A stretch of DNA of 62,797 nucleotides, taken from assembly GCA_964483985.1 (NCBI GenBank), contig CAZADS010000112.1, positions 1 to 62,797 on the forward strand, written 5' to 3'. Positions 17,884-26,455 of the stretch are shown here, piece after piece. The first letter of the stretch is position 1, and each line of letters opens with the position of its first letter. The notes below the pieces were generated by a model. That model had not been told where the DNA came from, searched no databases, and worked only from the letters and a program-made list of their open reading frames with translations. Position numbers and translations under genes: made by a program. Origin of the DNA: CAZADS01 sp964483985. Lineage in GTDB: Bacteria; Pseudomonadota; Alphaproteobacteria; Thalassobaculales; Thalassobaculaceae.

Positions 17884-18840
17884 GTGCCTACACTAGCCAA
17901 CTATCCTATCCAAATTGATCCACCGGACATCTCTATCTACCGGAAAAGCAATACAGGGATCGATTATTTCAACAGCTTCACAGCCGCTGAACCTGGGCCC
18001 CATATCATGATTACAGCCCTTGTTCATGGTAATGAATTATGTGGAGCAGTCGTGCTTGATGAGCTTCTTCAGGCCAATTTTCGTCCATTACGCGGAACTG
18101 TTACATTTGGTTTTTGTAACGTTTTAGCATTCGAACAATTCAACCACGATTATCCATGGTTGTCGCGGTTTATACACGATGACATGAATCGGCTCTGGGA
18201 TACGCCCAGTTTATTAAGTAATCAAGAAAGTTATGAAATTAACCGTTGTCTAGAAATCAAGCCAATACTAGACACAGTAGATTTACTTTTAGATATACAT
18301 TCTATGCAACACCCTACTCCGCCATTGATGCTATGTGGCTCATTAAAAAAAGGCCGCCAACTAGCAAAAATAGTAGGCGCACCGAAATTTGTGGTAATAG
18401 ATAAGGGTCATAAGTCAGGACGGAGAATGCGCGACTATGATTTTTTTTCAGATCCAAAGAGTCCACGTAGCTCCCTACTCGTGGAATGCGGCCAGCATTG
18501 GAGTGAACATAGCGTCGCAGTAGCTCGGGAAACCACAATTCGGTTTCTTGCTAACACGGGTTCAGCGCCCCAAACATTAATTAATGATTGGTTGGACTCA
18601 GAAGAGCCTGCGGCACAAACGTTAATTCAGATAACAGATTTAATTACTGCAGAAAGTGAATTTTTTCAATTTATAAAACCATACGTTGGCATGGAATCCA
18701 TCCCCCAAGCAGGTACATTGCTTGCGACAGATGGGAACAGAGAGATTCATACACCTTATGATAATTGTCTGTTGATAATGCCGTCTCTTCACCCCAATAA
18801 AGATCAGACCGCAGTGCGGTTAGGGAAAATAGTCGACTAG
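17884..18840 (+). CDS. succinylglutamate desuccinylase/aspartoacylase-family zinc hydrolase
   Basis: A 318-residue M14-like deacylase. The zinc ligands are H48 and E51 in VHGNE and H139 in LLDIHSM; the substrate-binding stretch DDMNRLW is at 99-105 and a late VECGQHW region near 199-205 supplies the general-acid part. The C-terminal beta-domain ends in an EIHTPYDNCLLIMPSL stretch. Family enzymes hydrolyse N-acyl amino acids or related amides; the exact substrate is not readable. The start is GTG 17884, because the ATG at 17870 is out of frame. The next gene starts 10 bases after the stop, so both are probably one transcript. Confidence 0.8.
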   Translation: MPTLANYPIQIDPPDISIYRKSNTGIDYFNSFTAAEPGPHIMITALVHGNELCGAVVLDELLQANFRPLRGTVTFGFCNVLAFEQFNHDYPWLSRFIHDDMNRLWDTPSLLSNQESYEINRCLEIKPILDTVDLLLDIHSMQHPTPPLMLCGSLKKGRQLAKIVGAPKFVVIDKGHKSGRRMRDYDFFSDPKSPRSSLLVECGQHWSEHSVAVARETTIRFLANTGSAPQTLINDWLDSEEPAAQTLIQITDLITAESEFFQFIKPYVGMESIPQAGTLLATDGNREIHTPYDNCLLIMPSLHPNKDQTAVRLGKIVD

Positions 18841-18850
18841 GCCATTCAAA

Positions 18851-20002
18851 ATGTTGTTTAAGAAAGATAAGCTCAAAGTAAAATCAATATCAAAAACCAA
18901 AAACGAAACTGAAAAAGGAATCCTATCCAAAGAAGGCGGCGAGAACTTAACCGCTGGTGCTTCTAATGGATCGGTGGTTTTAGCTATCTTGATTGGAGCT
19001 TTCGGTGGCTTTGTTTTTGCATTTTTAAAAATGCCACTACCTTGGATGTTGGGCGCAATGGTATTTGTAACTACTGCGGCCCTTTTTGGAGTGCCCGTAC
19101 GACTACCAAATATTTTGCGCCAAATTATGGTCGTGTTTATTGGTGTAATGTTAGGTAGCCAATTCAGCCCTAACCTTATTCAAAGAATTGATGATTGGAT
19201 AATATCAGTAGGAAGCATGTTAGTTTATGGCATTATTGCAATGGCAATAGTGCTGTTTTATCTAAAAAGATTTGGAAATTACGGCATAGTGACCGCGTAT
19301 TTTTCCGCATCTCCCGGAGGCTTAAATGATATGACCATTATAGGCCGGGAGATGGGAGGGGATGATCGTGTAATAGCTTTAACTCATGCCTCTCGCATTC
19401 TTTTAGTCGTAATTACAATACCCTTTATGTTTAGAATTTTTGGTAATTACGAACCTTCTGAGGATATTCTTCCAGACAATTCTGACTTTCACTTACCCTT
19501 CCGAGAATGGATAATGATGTTATTTTGCATAACGGTCGGACCGTTTATTGCGCGTCTTCTGCATCTCCCAGCTGCTTTCTTGCTAGGAGCTCTAGCACTT
19601 ACGGCTGCAACACATATCCTTGGCTGGAGTTCGGCCTCTCCTCCAGCTCTTCTTACATCTGCCGCTCAGATTATCCTTGGCACAGCAGTAGGCTGTAGGT
19701 TTGCAGGAACCAACTTTGCCGAAGTTCTGACCATCATTCGCGTATCCATTGGTTCTACAATTATTTTGATGTCTACAGCCGTTGGCGCAGGTTTTTTATT
19801 AACAGACCTTACTGGCCTTCCATGGTATATGATAACTTTAGCGTATGCGCCCGGTGGTTTGGCAGAGATGAGTTTAGTAGCCATCGGTATAGGTCAAGAC
19901 GTAGCCTTTGTTGCAACCCACCATCTTTTTCGAATAGCTGCAGTCGTACTTCTTGCGCCAGTAGCCTTTAAATTTCTAAAAAGTTATTTCCTAAATCCTT
20001 GA
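18851..20002 (+). CDS. AbrB-family (PF05145) membrane protein
   Basis: A 383-residue polytopic membrane protein of the family misleadingly annotated as AbrB regulator or putative ammonia monooxygenase. A lysine-rich cytosolic N-terminus of about 35 residues is followed by two homologous halves, each carrying a PLPWMLGAM- or AAFLLGALALTA-type helix and a GGLNDM or GGLAEM glycine motif. Eight to ten membrane helices are expected. Family function is not established; transport or membrane stress roles have been proposed. It probably shares a transcript with the preceding hydrolase. Its 3' end converges on the ABC ATPase gene with 28 bases between. Confidence 0.8.
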   Translation: MLFKKDKLKVKSISKTKNETEKGILSKEGGENLTAGASNGSVVLAILIGAFGGFVFAFLKMPLPWMLGAMVFVTTAALFGVPVRLPNILRQIMVVFIGVMLGSQFSPNLIQRIDDWIISVGSMLVYGIIAMAIVLFYLKRFGNYGIVTAYFSASPGGLNDMTIIGREMGGDDRVIALTHASRILLVVITIPFMFRIFGNYEPSEDILPDNSDFHLPFREWIMMLFCITVGPFIARLLHLPAAFLLGALALTAATHILGWSSASPPALLTSAAQIILGTAVGCRFAGTNFAEVLTIIRVSIGSTIILMSTAVGAGFLLTDLTGLPWYMITLAYAPGGLAEMSLVAIGIGQDVAFVATHHLFRIAAVVLLAPVAFKFLKSYFLNP

Positions 20003-20030
20003 CTTACAATGAAGTCTTCAATTCGAGATA

Positions 20031-21152
20031 TTAGGAGTGTAAAATGGTAATACTTTCCAATGGCCAACTAAGCATTGCCGCTTCTCCCAAATGAAATAAC
20101 GCTAAATCATTTGCGTTAACATTAGTTTGTGCAACTCTTATCAATTTTGACTCAACGTCTTTTGCAACTATACTCACATCGTAGAAGGTAAGGTCACCTC
20201 TATAACTAATTTTTTCAATCACCCCGTTGACCGCTATAATTCCACGTCCTTGTGTAACACATTCTATTTCAGCTTTAGCGATTCTAATTTTTTCAGGACG
20301 GATGCTGAGCCAAATCAATTTGCTATCATTGACCTCCCTCGTCTGCTTTAGAAATAAGTTTCTTTCTAATACCGGCACTCTGACCGTCATTGCTTCAGAA
20401 TGACTTTCCAATACTTCACCATCAAACAGGTTAGTCGTACCGACAAACCCTGCTACAAATCGATCTATAGGAAATTCATAGAGATGACGGGGTGCGCCAA
20501 TTTGGCGGACTCGCCCTTCATTCATAACTGCAATTCGATCTGCAACTGAGAGTGCTTCATCCCGGTCATGAGTAACCAAGATAAATGTAATACCCAATTT
20601 TTTTCGCATCGCCACTAATTCTAATCGCATTTGTTCCCGCAGATTAGCGTCGAGGGCCGAAAGCGGTTCATCTAGTAACAATACTTTAGGTTGTTTTACC
20701 AATGCCCGCGCTAAGGCTACCCTTTGACGCTGACCGCCGGAAAGTTGATTTGGCTTACGACTTTCACAGTTTTCTAATCTAACCAAGCCTAGCGCATCAG
20801 CAACCCTGTCGCGACGAGCATTCTCAGGAATACCAGTTACTTTCAAGCCATAGGATACATTATCCCAAACGGTCATATGAGGAAACAAGGCATACGACTG
20901 GAAGACCATATTTACTGGACGTTTATTAGGGGGAACGGAATGCATCTCGTCACCATCAATAAAAATTGAGCCTTCGTCAGGCGTGTCAAACCCCGCCAAC
21001 ATTCTAAGCAATGTAGTCTTTCCCGAACCCGAAGGACCTACTAAAACAAAGAATTCCCCTTTGGGAATATCAAGACTAATTCCATCAACAGCGGTTATTG
21101 CACCGAACTTCTTAGAAAGCTCCTTTATTTGTACAATAGAATCGTTATTCAT
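20031..21152 (-). CDS. spermidine/putrescine-type ABC transporter ATPase (PotA-like)
   Basis: A 373-residue ABC ATPase with the Walker A motif GPSGSGKTT (39-47), the Q-loop FQSYALFPHM, the signature LSGGQRQRVALARAL, Walker B VLLLDEPLSALD and the H-loop VTHDRDEA. A C-terminal TOBE domain (about 285-370) is typical of the PotA/FbpC group. It energises uptake through the two permeases encoded just upstream in the transcript, and the gene order binding protein-permease-permease-ATPase matches PotDBCA systems. Confidence 0.9.
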   Translation of the reverse strand: MNNDSIVQIKELSKKFGAITAVDGISLDIPKGEFFVLVGPSGSGKTTLLRMLAGFDTPDEGSIFIDGDEMHSVPPNKRPVNMVFQSYALFPHMTVWDNVSYGLKVTGIPENARRDRVADALGLVRLENCESRKPNQLSGGQRQRVALARALVKQPKVLLLDEPLSALDANLREQMRLELVAMRKKLGITFILVTHDRDEALSVADRIAVMNEGRVRQIGAPRHLYEFPIDRFVAGFVGTTNLFDGEVLESHSEAMTVRVPVLERNLFLKQTREVNDSKLIWLSIRPEKIRIAKAEIECVTQGRGIIAVNGVIEKISYRGDLTFYDVSIVAKDVESKLIRVAQTNVNANDLALFHLGEAAMLSWPLESITILHS

Positions 21153-21174
21153 TTTTATTTACTTATCCATCCAT

Positions 21175-22017
21175 TCATCTTCGTATCTGAACCCAAATAG
21201 CTAAAGAAGAAGCTACGACTGTAATTGCTATCAACATCGTCGAAGCAGCGTTGACTTCTGGTGTAACTGAAAATCGAATCATCGAATAAACTTTAACAGG
21301 AAATGTTAAAGTATCTGGACCGGACGTAAAAAAAGTCACCACAAAATCATCCAGAGATAGAGTGAAGGCAAGCAGTCCTCCTGCCAGAAAAGAAGGTTTC
21401 AAATGTGGAATAATCACATGACATAATATCATCCATTGACTTGCACCCAGATCTCTCGCGGCTTCTTCTTCCTCTGGGTTAAAACTGGCAAGCCTAGCTC
21501 GGACTACAACGGCTACGAAAGGGAAACTAAACGAAATATGAGCGATTATTATTTTAATAAGGCTATATGGCCACGAAAAACTGGCATGAGCAAAAAATTG
21601 ATTAAAAAATACCATCACTGCCACTGCCAGACAAATCTCTGGAATTACAATAGGCAAAGTTACAGCTGTTTCAAAAATCGGTTTTAAGCGGAATTTGGAT
21701 CTCCAAAGTACAAAAGCTGTCATCACTCCCAGTATGACACTGACAAGAGTACTAGCAAGAGCAATAGTAATGGAATTAATGAATGCTTCAATAAGTCCAT
21801 TATTAGAAAGCGCTTTTTCGTAATATTTAAGGGTAAATCCCTGCCAAATTATATTGCGCTTACTATCATTGAAAGAGAATGCTATGAGGGTGACCATAGG
21901 AGTATACAAGAACAAAAACGTACAGATCAAAATGGATCGCAGGATTAAATGGCTGGAGCGTCCCAGTGTCACTCTGTCTCCAGAATGTGTTGTTATTTTA
22001 TTTGTCTTATTAATCAT
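21175..22017 (-). CDS. ABC transporter permease (PotC-like)
   Basis: A 280-residue inner-membrane permease with six predicted helices. The EAA motif that docks on the ATPase reads EEEEAARDLGASQW followed by LCHVIIPHLKP. LDDFVVTFFTSG near residue 220 is typical of PotC. It overlaps the 3' end of the PotB-like gene by eight bases. Confidence 0.9.
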   Translation of the reverse strand: MINKTNKITTHSGDRVTLGRSSHLILRSILICTFLFLYTPMVTLIAFSFNDSKRNIIWQGFTLKYYEKALSNNGLIEAFINSITIALASTLVSVILGVMTAFVLWRSKFRLKPIFETAVTLPIVIPEICLAVAVMVFFNQFFAHASFSWPYSLIKIIIAHISFSFPFVAVVVRARLASFNPEEEEAARDLGASQWMILCHVIIPHLKPSFLAGGLLAFTLSLDDFVVTFFTSGPDTLTFPVKVYSMIRFSVTPEVNAASTMLIAITVVASSLAIWVQIRR

Positions 22018-22888
22018 CCGAATTCACATTCAGACTGACGTTTTTAAAGAAAGGACGAATTAGCAACACACCTACAATCATATAAATTAGAAGCATGGAC
22101 AGTGCTGAACCAAATGCCCAATCGTTGGCCCGTTTGAATTGACGCTCAATAATATTGCCTATCATCTGGCTATCCGTTCCGCCTAAAAGGTCTGGTGTGA
22201 GGTATGAGCCTAGGCAAGGTATGAATACAAGCAGTACGCCAGCCAATATAGCGGGCATAACTAAAGGCAGAACCAGACTGAAACAAACCCTAAACGGAGT
22301 TGCACCGAGGTCTAAGCCAGCCTCAATTAATGTTTTATCAAATCGATCGAGACCGGCATAAAGAGGTAAAATCATGAAAGGTAAATGCACATAAACCAGA
22401 CCAATAATCACCGCCGTATTGTTGTAAAGAAGTCCCAATGGTTCAAAATGCAACCCGAATGTGTCTGCTGTCCATTCAAGACCAAAATTCACGTAACCAC
22501 GAGTTCTTAATACTGCTATCAGTGCGTAAGTTCTTATTAAAAGATTTGTCCAAAAAGGCAAAATCACCATGAATAGTAAAAAATATTTCCATCTAGACGA
22601 TGCAAAAATAATACTTAGTGCGACTGGGAACCCGATAATCAAGCAAATGAAAGTCACAATTCCCGATATATAAATACTTTTAAAAAATACCTTTAGATAA
22701 AGCGGGTCTAAAGCACGAAGATAATTTCCGAGAGTCCAATTAAGTTCAATCTCTAATAATCCCCGTTTTTCCCCAAAGCTAAATATCCAAATCGTGGTGA
22801 ATGGAATAAAAAAAAAGGCTATAAACCAAATCCCTGGAGGCAATGAACAAATCCAAAACACAACCTTACTTTGTCTAAATGCCTTCAT
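22010..22888 (-). CDS. ABC transporter permease (PotB-like)
   Basis: A 292-residue inner-membrane permease with an N-terminal helix (residues 11-35), a periplasmic loop, then the core. It includes the WTNLLIRTYA stretch characteristic of PotB and the EAA motif LIEAGLDLGATPFRVC followed by LVLPLVMPA. It forms the heterodimeric channel with the PotC-like subunit, with which it overlaps. Confidence 0.9.
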   Translation of the reverse strand: MKAFRQSKVVFWICSLPPGIWFIAFFFIPFTTIWIFSFGEKRGLLEIELNWTLGNYLRALDPLYLKVFFKSIYISGIVTFICLIIGFPVALSIIFASSRWKYFLLFMVILPFWTNLLIRTYALIAVLRTRGYVNFGLEWTADTFGLHFEPLGLLYNNTAVIIGLVYVHLPFMILPLYAGLDRFDKTLIEAGLDLGATPFRVCFSLVLPLVMPAILAGVLLVFIPCLGSYLTPDLLGGTDSQMIGNIIERQFKRANDWAFGSALSMLLIYMIVGVLLIRPFFKNVSLNVNSDD

Positions 22889-22922
22889 GATTTAAAAACT
22901 CGTTTAGTCTTTGTTTACCTTT

Positions 22923-23996
22923 TTAGGCAGATTGAATTCGGGTCCAAGCCTCCTCATAAAGTCTCACTACCTGAGGCCCCTGATAAGTAGCTGCCTCACA
23001 AGCTGCTAAAGTTTTGTCGGAAGGAAATATTGCCGGATTTTCTCTATAGGTGTCGCTCATTAGTAATTTTGCAGCCGCATTCGGCGTAGCGTATTGAATA
23101 AAATCTGCTATCGCGGCGCCATTTTCCGCCTCTAGAATAAAATTGATGAATTCGTGCGCATTGGTCGGATGGGGCGCTCCATTAGGGATTACCAATGTGT
23201 CCTCCCAAACTACTGATCCCTCTTTCGGGACGACGTACGAAAGATCTGGGTCTTCTTCCATAACTTGCAAAATATCACCATTCCATTCCATAGTAATATC
23301 TACTTCCCCAGAAAGTAATAAATCTTGACCATTATCCGACGCAAACACCTTAATATTCGGCTTCTGGTTAATAAGGAGGCGCTCAGCTTCCTTGATTATT
23401 TTCGGGTCGCTGACATTAAGTGGATGGCCCATGTATTTGAATGCTGCACCCAATACAGCAACGGCCTCGCTTAATAAAGCACATTTGCCCTTAAAACGGT
23501 CTGAATCCAACAACCATTTCCAGCTATCGGGGACGTCCTCTGTCTTTGACTTTCTATAGCCCACACCCATTGTTCCCCACATATATGGCATAGAAAATTT
23601 CCGTCCTGGATCAAACGCTGGGTCCAGAAAAGCAGCATGAATATTAGTCATGTTTGGGATTCGTTTATGATCCAAAGTCATCAGCATATCAGCTGCAATC
23701 ATGCGTTCAACGTAATCATTTGAAGGAACAATGACGTCGTATCCGGGGTTTCCAGCTTTTAATTTGGCGAATAATTCATCATTATCGGCGAAAAGATCCA
23801 TTTGCACATGGATTCCCGTTTTAGCCTTAAAATCAGATAACGTGTTTTCGCCAATATATGTGTCCCAATTATAGAAATTTAATTTGAGATCCTCCACAGA
23901 CCAACTCTCTTTTGGAAAAATAATTCCGGCTGCCATAGCACCAGAACCTGCCAAAAACCGACGCCGAGACAGTCGCCCCTTGGGAAATAATTTCAT
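22923..23996 (-). CDS. polyamine-type extracellular solute-binding protein (PotD/PotF-like)
   Basis: A 357-residue periplasmic binding protein. The N-terminus has a twin-arginine-like signal (SRRRFLAGSG then a hydrophobic AMAAGIIF), so export may be by Tat. The mature protein starts with the PotD hallmark LNFYNWDTYIGENTL (39-53) and continues with the YDVIVPSNDYVERM region (85-98), and SMPYMWGTMGVGYRK. It delivers spermidine, putrescine or a related amine to the permeases. AAGGGGAAG lies before the ATG. Close paralogues bind other cationic compounds, so the ligand is uncertain. Confidence 0.9.
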   Translation of the reverse strand: MKLFPKGRLSRRRFLAGSGAMAAGIIFPKESWSVEDLKLNFYNWDTYIGENTLSDFKAKTGIHVQMDLFADNDELFAKLKAGNPGYDVIVPSNDYVERMIAADMLMTLDHKRIPNMTNIHAAFLDPAFDPGRKFSMPYMWGTMGVGYRKSKTEDVPDSWKWLLDSDRFKGKCALLSEAVAVLGAAFKYMGHPLNVSDPKIIKEAERLLINQKPNIKVFASDNGQDLLLSGEVDITMEWNGDILQVMEEDPDLSYVVPKEGSVVWEDTLVIPNGAPHPTNAHEFINFILEAENGAAIADFIQYATPNAAAKLLMSDTYRENPAIFPSDKTLAACEAATYQGPQVVRLYEEAWTRIQSA

Positions 23997-24169
23997 GACT
24001 TCCCCTTCTCACAACACTGCTAGAAAGACGCAAAGACGCCTCATTCCTCGCTTAGGAATACAAAAATTCAATGATGACCCATGGAAGTCAATGGCTGTTT
24101 GATTAATCAAGTTTATTTGACATCAGCTATGATTTCACAAATTAAGGTTTATATATTAGAAGATTCCTT

Positions 24170-24637
24170 ATGAATAAAAAACATACCATTATTCCTAACT
24201 TCCGTTTAGCCCAAGTGCAAGATAAGTCTTTACTTGGAGAGATGATCGAAAGCTACTACCTGTACGAAGGGCACGTCATTGATAAAACAAAAATTGAGTC
24301 CTCGCTAAATAGTGCTCTTACACAAAATCCGCATATTAGAATTTGGATAATTGAAGTCGGAGAAAACGCTGTCGGGTATATGGCCATTGCTATTGGCTTT
24401 ACAATTGAAGCTGGAGGCAAAGATGGCTTCTTAGATGAACTATACCTCCAAGAATCTTATCGGGGCCTCGGCATTGGACGCCGAGCGGTGGATTTCGCCA
24501 TTCAAATGTGTCCAAAGTTAGGTATAAAAAGAATTAGTTTAGAAGTAGAACCTCACAATGAACGAGCTAAGCGTTTGTACATTAATTCTGGTTTCTTTAC
24601 GCATAACAGAATTTTAATGTCCTATTGGATTGATTAA
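24170..24637 (+). CDS. GNAT-family N-acetyltransferase
   Basis: A 155-residue acyltransferase with the acetyl-CoA binding motif YRGLGIGRRAVD (about residues 100-111), the preceding LDELYLQ strand and a C-terminal EPHNERAKRLYINSGF motif. The acceptor substrate is unknown. It sits 68 bases before the DMSP lyase gene on the same strand, possibly in one transcript, divergent from the Pot-type operon. The upstream ribosome site is weak. Confidence 0.85.
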   Translation: MNKKHTIIPNFRLAQVQDKSLLGEMIESYYLYEGHVIDKTKIESSLNSALTQNPHIRIWIIEVGENAVGYMAIAIGFTIEAGGKDGFLDELYLQESYRGLGIGRRAVDFAIQMCPKLGIKRISLEVEPHNERAKRLYINSGFFTHNRILMSYWID

Positions 24638-24705
24638 ACTTGACGAATACTATAACCGCTTGGGAATGTAGCAGGAAATCGAAACTTTATAGTTAGACTT
24701 GCAAA

Positions 24706-25305
24706 ATGGCCATTACTCGTGAAATTGATTTGGACTTTTTAATAAAATCCCATCGCAATGTTGTCAGGACCATGCCCGAATCAATAATTAAGGGTTTCTT
24801 TGAGCGCTGTCATGAGGCTCTTCTGATCGTAGGCTGTCACAACAAAAAATATAAAGCTTCAACATTCGACATATGCAAACATATTCCCAAAGCCTTAGCC
24901 GTAGGGATGGCTGACGGACCCGAGCTGAAAGATTTAGCTAATGCTTTCGAGAGAATTGCACCTAAGCTAAATTGGCAACGGCGTGAAAATATAAAATATA
25001 AAGATCAAAATTTTCCAAGTGGGCATGCTAACGCAGTATTGGTTGGAGATAATGGTTTAGAACAACATCAGTGTGTTCGTTTAGGCGTCAGCCTCTTAGC
25101 TCCTAATATCGAATACCCGGATCATAATCACCCACCCGAAGAAGGTTATTTAGTTATAAGTGAAGGCTACTGGCGTCAAGAAAAAGGTAATTGGGTGGAG
25201 CGCAAACCAGGGCAAACAATTCATAACACTCCCAATATCACCCATTCTATGAAATCTAAAGATACCCCTTTATTAGCTCTTTGGATGCTTTGGACCGGAC
25301 CCTAA
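24706..25305 (+). CDS. dddQ: cupin dimethylsulfoniopropionate (DMSP) lyase, DddQ-like
   Basis: A 199-residue protein of the cupin DMSP lyase family, which cleaves DMSP into dimethyl sulfide and acrylate. The C-terminal cupin carries Y137, H140, H142, E146 and Y148 in YPDHNHPPEEGY, and H180 in ITHSM. These have exactly the spacing of the functional residues recalled for Ruegeria DddQ (Y120, H123, H125, E129, Y131, H163). The length also fits DddQ (about 200). The N-terminal helical region (1-100) is consistent with the family lid region. Relatives DddW, DddK and DddL share the cupin motif, so the subgroup is less certain than the family. The neighbouring genes give no dedicated acrylate pathway such as acuI or prpE. 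Confidence 0.82.
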   Translation: MAITREIDLDFLIKSHRNVVRTMPESIIKGFFERCHEALLIVGCHNKKYKASTFDICKHIPKALAVGMADGPELKDLANAFERIAPKLNWQRRENIKYKDQNFPSGHANAVLVGDNGLEQHQCVRLGVSLLAPNIEYPDHNHPPEEGYLVISEGYWRQEKGNWVERKPGQTIHNTPNITHSMKSKDTPLLALWMLWTGP

Positions 25306-25321
25306 TTGTTATCCAAATTTT

Positions 25322-26443
25322 TCATTGTTTAGGGAAATAGTCTTCACAAATCCCGTCACGTCTAACGTCAGCCGTACAACAATGTAGCCCTCCCCCAAAG
25401 GCATATGCATCCCGCAAATCTACTTCTTTCACTTCGAACCCTAATTTATCCAATTGATCTGCTTGATAAACTTCCGATTTTTCAACACAGACGGTTTTAG
25501 AATCCACAACAAGAACATTCATAGATAACCACACTGACGAATAACAAAGTGGGGGTGCAGTGTTGTGTGCTGGCTGGGCAGCATCTATGATTTTCCAATC
25601 ATTTCTATTGAACATTTCTCGCTGCTTATCAGGAAGGCGCCGCTTTGGATTATTAAGAATAAGTCCGGGTCGAACTGGCGTAAAAGTAGCATCTATATGA
25701 ATCGGATACGGGTCCCCGGGGAAATTAACAGCATGAACACGATGTTCCGGAAAATGACGAGCCAGCCAATCGATTCCCTTTAAATTTGTTGTAAAGCCAT
25801 GTTGGACTATCAGATCTCTGCCAAACCGTAATACATCTGCGGCATCGAAAAGAGGTTCTTCTTCGGTCGTAACAAAGAATTTATTTGCTGTCCATTCCAA
25901 CCGCTTATAAACGCCAATTTTTTCCGAAAGATAATCTGGACGATAATCCTTATCAGTCAAACGGGGTTTTGGAGCGGCCTCATGGCGCATCTCAGGATCT
26001 TCATCATAATAAATTTGTAGAAGAGGTCTGTAACACAAATACTCAAACCAGCGGCAACGATATGACATTGTTGCTTCAAGAATTTCTTTTCCAACCGTCA
26101 GCAATACATCGCGTGGTGGCATACAACCAAACATCGTTTCAGTCTCCCAATCAGGAGTGCTGGATGGCCTGTTAAAGGTTATAGGGGTTGGTCTATCGAC
26201 ACGAACACCCAGAGACTCTAATTGAGCAGAGAATCTATCTAACAGTTCGTTAGCTTTATCAATGGTTTCTTGCGGACGTGGCCCGTAATGGCCACGCATA
26301 TCACTATCCTCAGGTACTTTTGCATCCAAAGCAGGCTCGGGGGCTGGGATGCAACTTCCATCAGCTCTTCCGACTATCACATGACGAAGGCGATCCCATT
26401 CATTCCAGCTAGAGACTATAGTTTTATATTTTTTTTCCTTCAT
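25322..26443 (-). CDS. glycine/inosamine amidinotransferase-family enzyme (AGAT-like)
   Basis: A 373-residue amidinotransferase strongly resembling vertebrate arginine:glycine amidinotransferase. The catalytic triad is present: D210 in FGRDLIV, H249 in HIDATF and C355 in LHCCTADVRR. Other conserved parts are the FDAADVLR stretch (199-206), YSSVWLSMNV (301-310) and the terminal DVRRDG. Family enzymes move the amidino group of arginine to an amine, giving ornithine and, for example, guanidinoacetate. The acceptor here is unknown. It is convergent with the DMSP lyase gene and lies 12 bases downstream of the zinc dehydrogenase gene, so both are one transcript. Confidence 0.88.
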   Translation of the reverse strand: MKEKKYKTIVSSWNEWDRLRHVIVGRADGSCIPAPEPALDAKVPEDSDMRGHYGPRPQETIDKANELLDRFSAQLESLGVRVDRPTPITFNRPSSTPDWETETMFGCMPPRDVLLTVGKEILEATMSYRCRWFEYLCYRPLLQIYYDEDPEMRHEAAPKPRLTDKDYRPDYLSEKIGVYKRLEWTANKFFVTTEEEPLFDAADVLRFGRDLIVQHGFTTNLKGIDWLARHFPEHRVHAVNFPGDPYPIHIDATFTPVRPGLILNNPKRRLPDKQREMFNRNDWKIIDAAQPAHNTAPPLCYSSVWLSMNVLVVDSKTVCVEKSEVYQADQLDKLGFEVKEVDLRDAYAFGGGLHCCTADVRRDGICEDYFPKQ

Positions 26444-26455
26444 ACCAGCACCCAG

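Noticed and set aside
20031..23996. PotABCD-type operon as a DMSP or betaine importer
   Set aside because: The binding protein has the PotD/PotF hallmarks, not the aromatic-box features of ProX/OpuAC-type proteins; proximity to the lyase alone is not enough.
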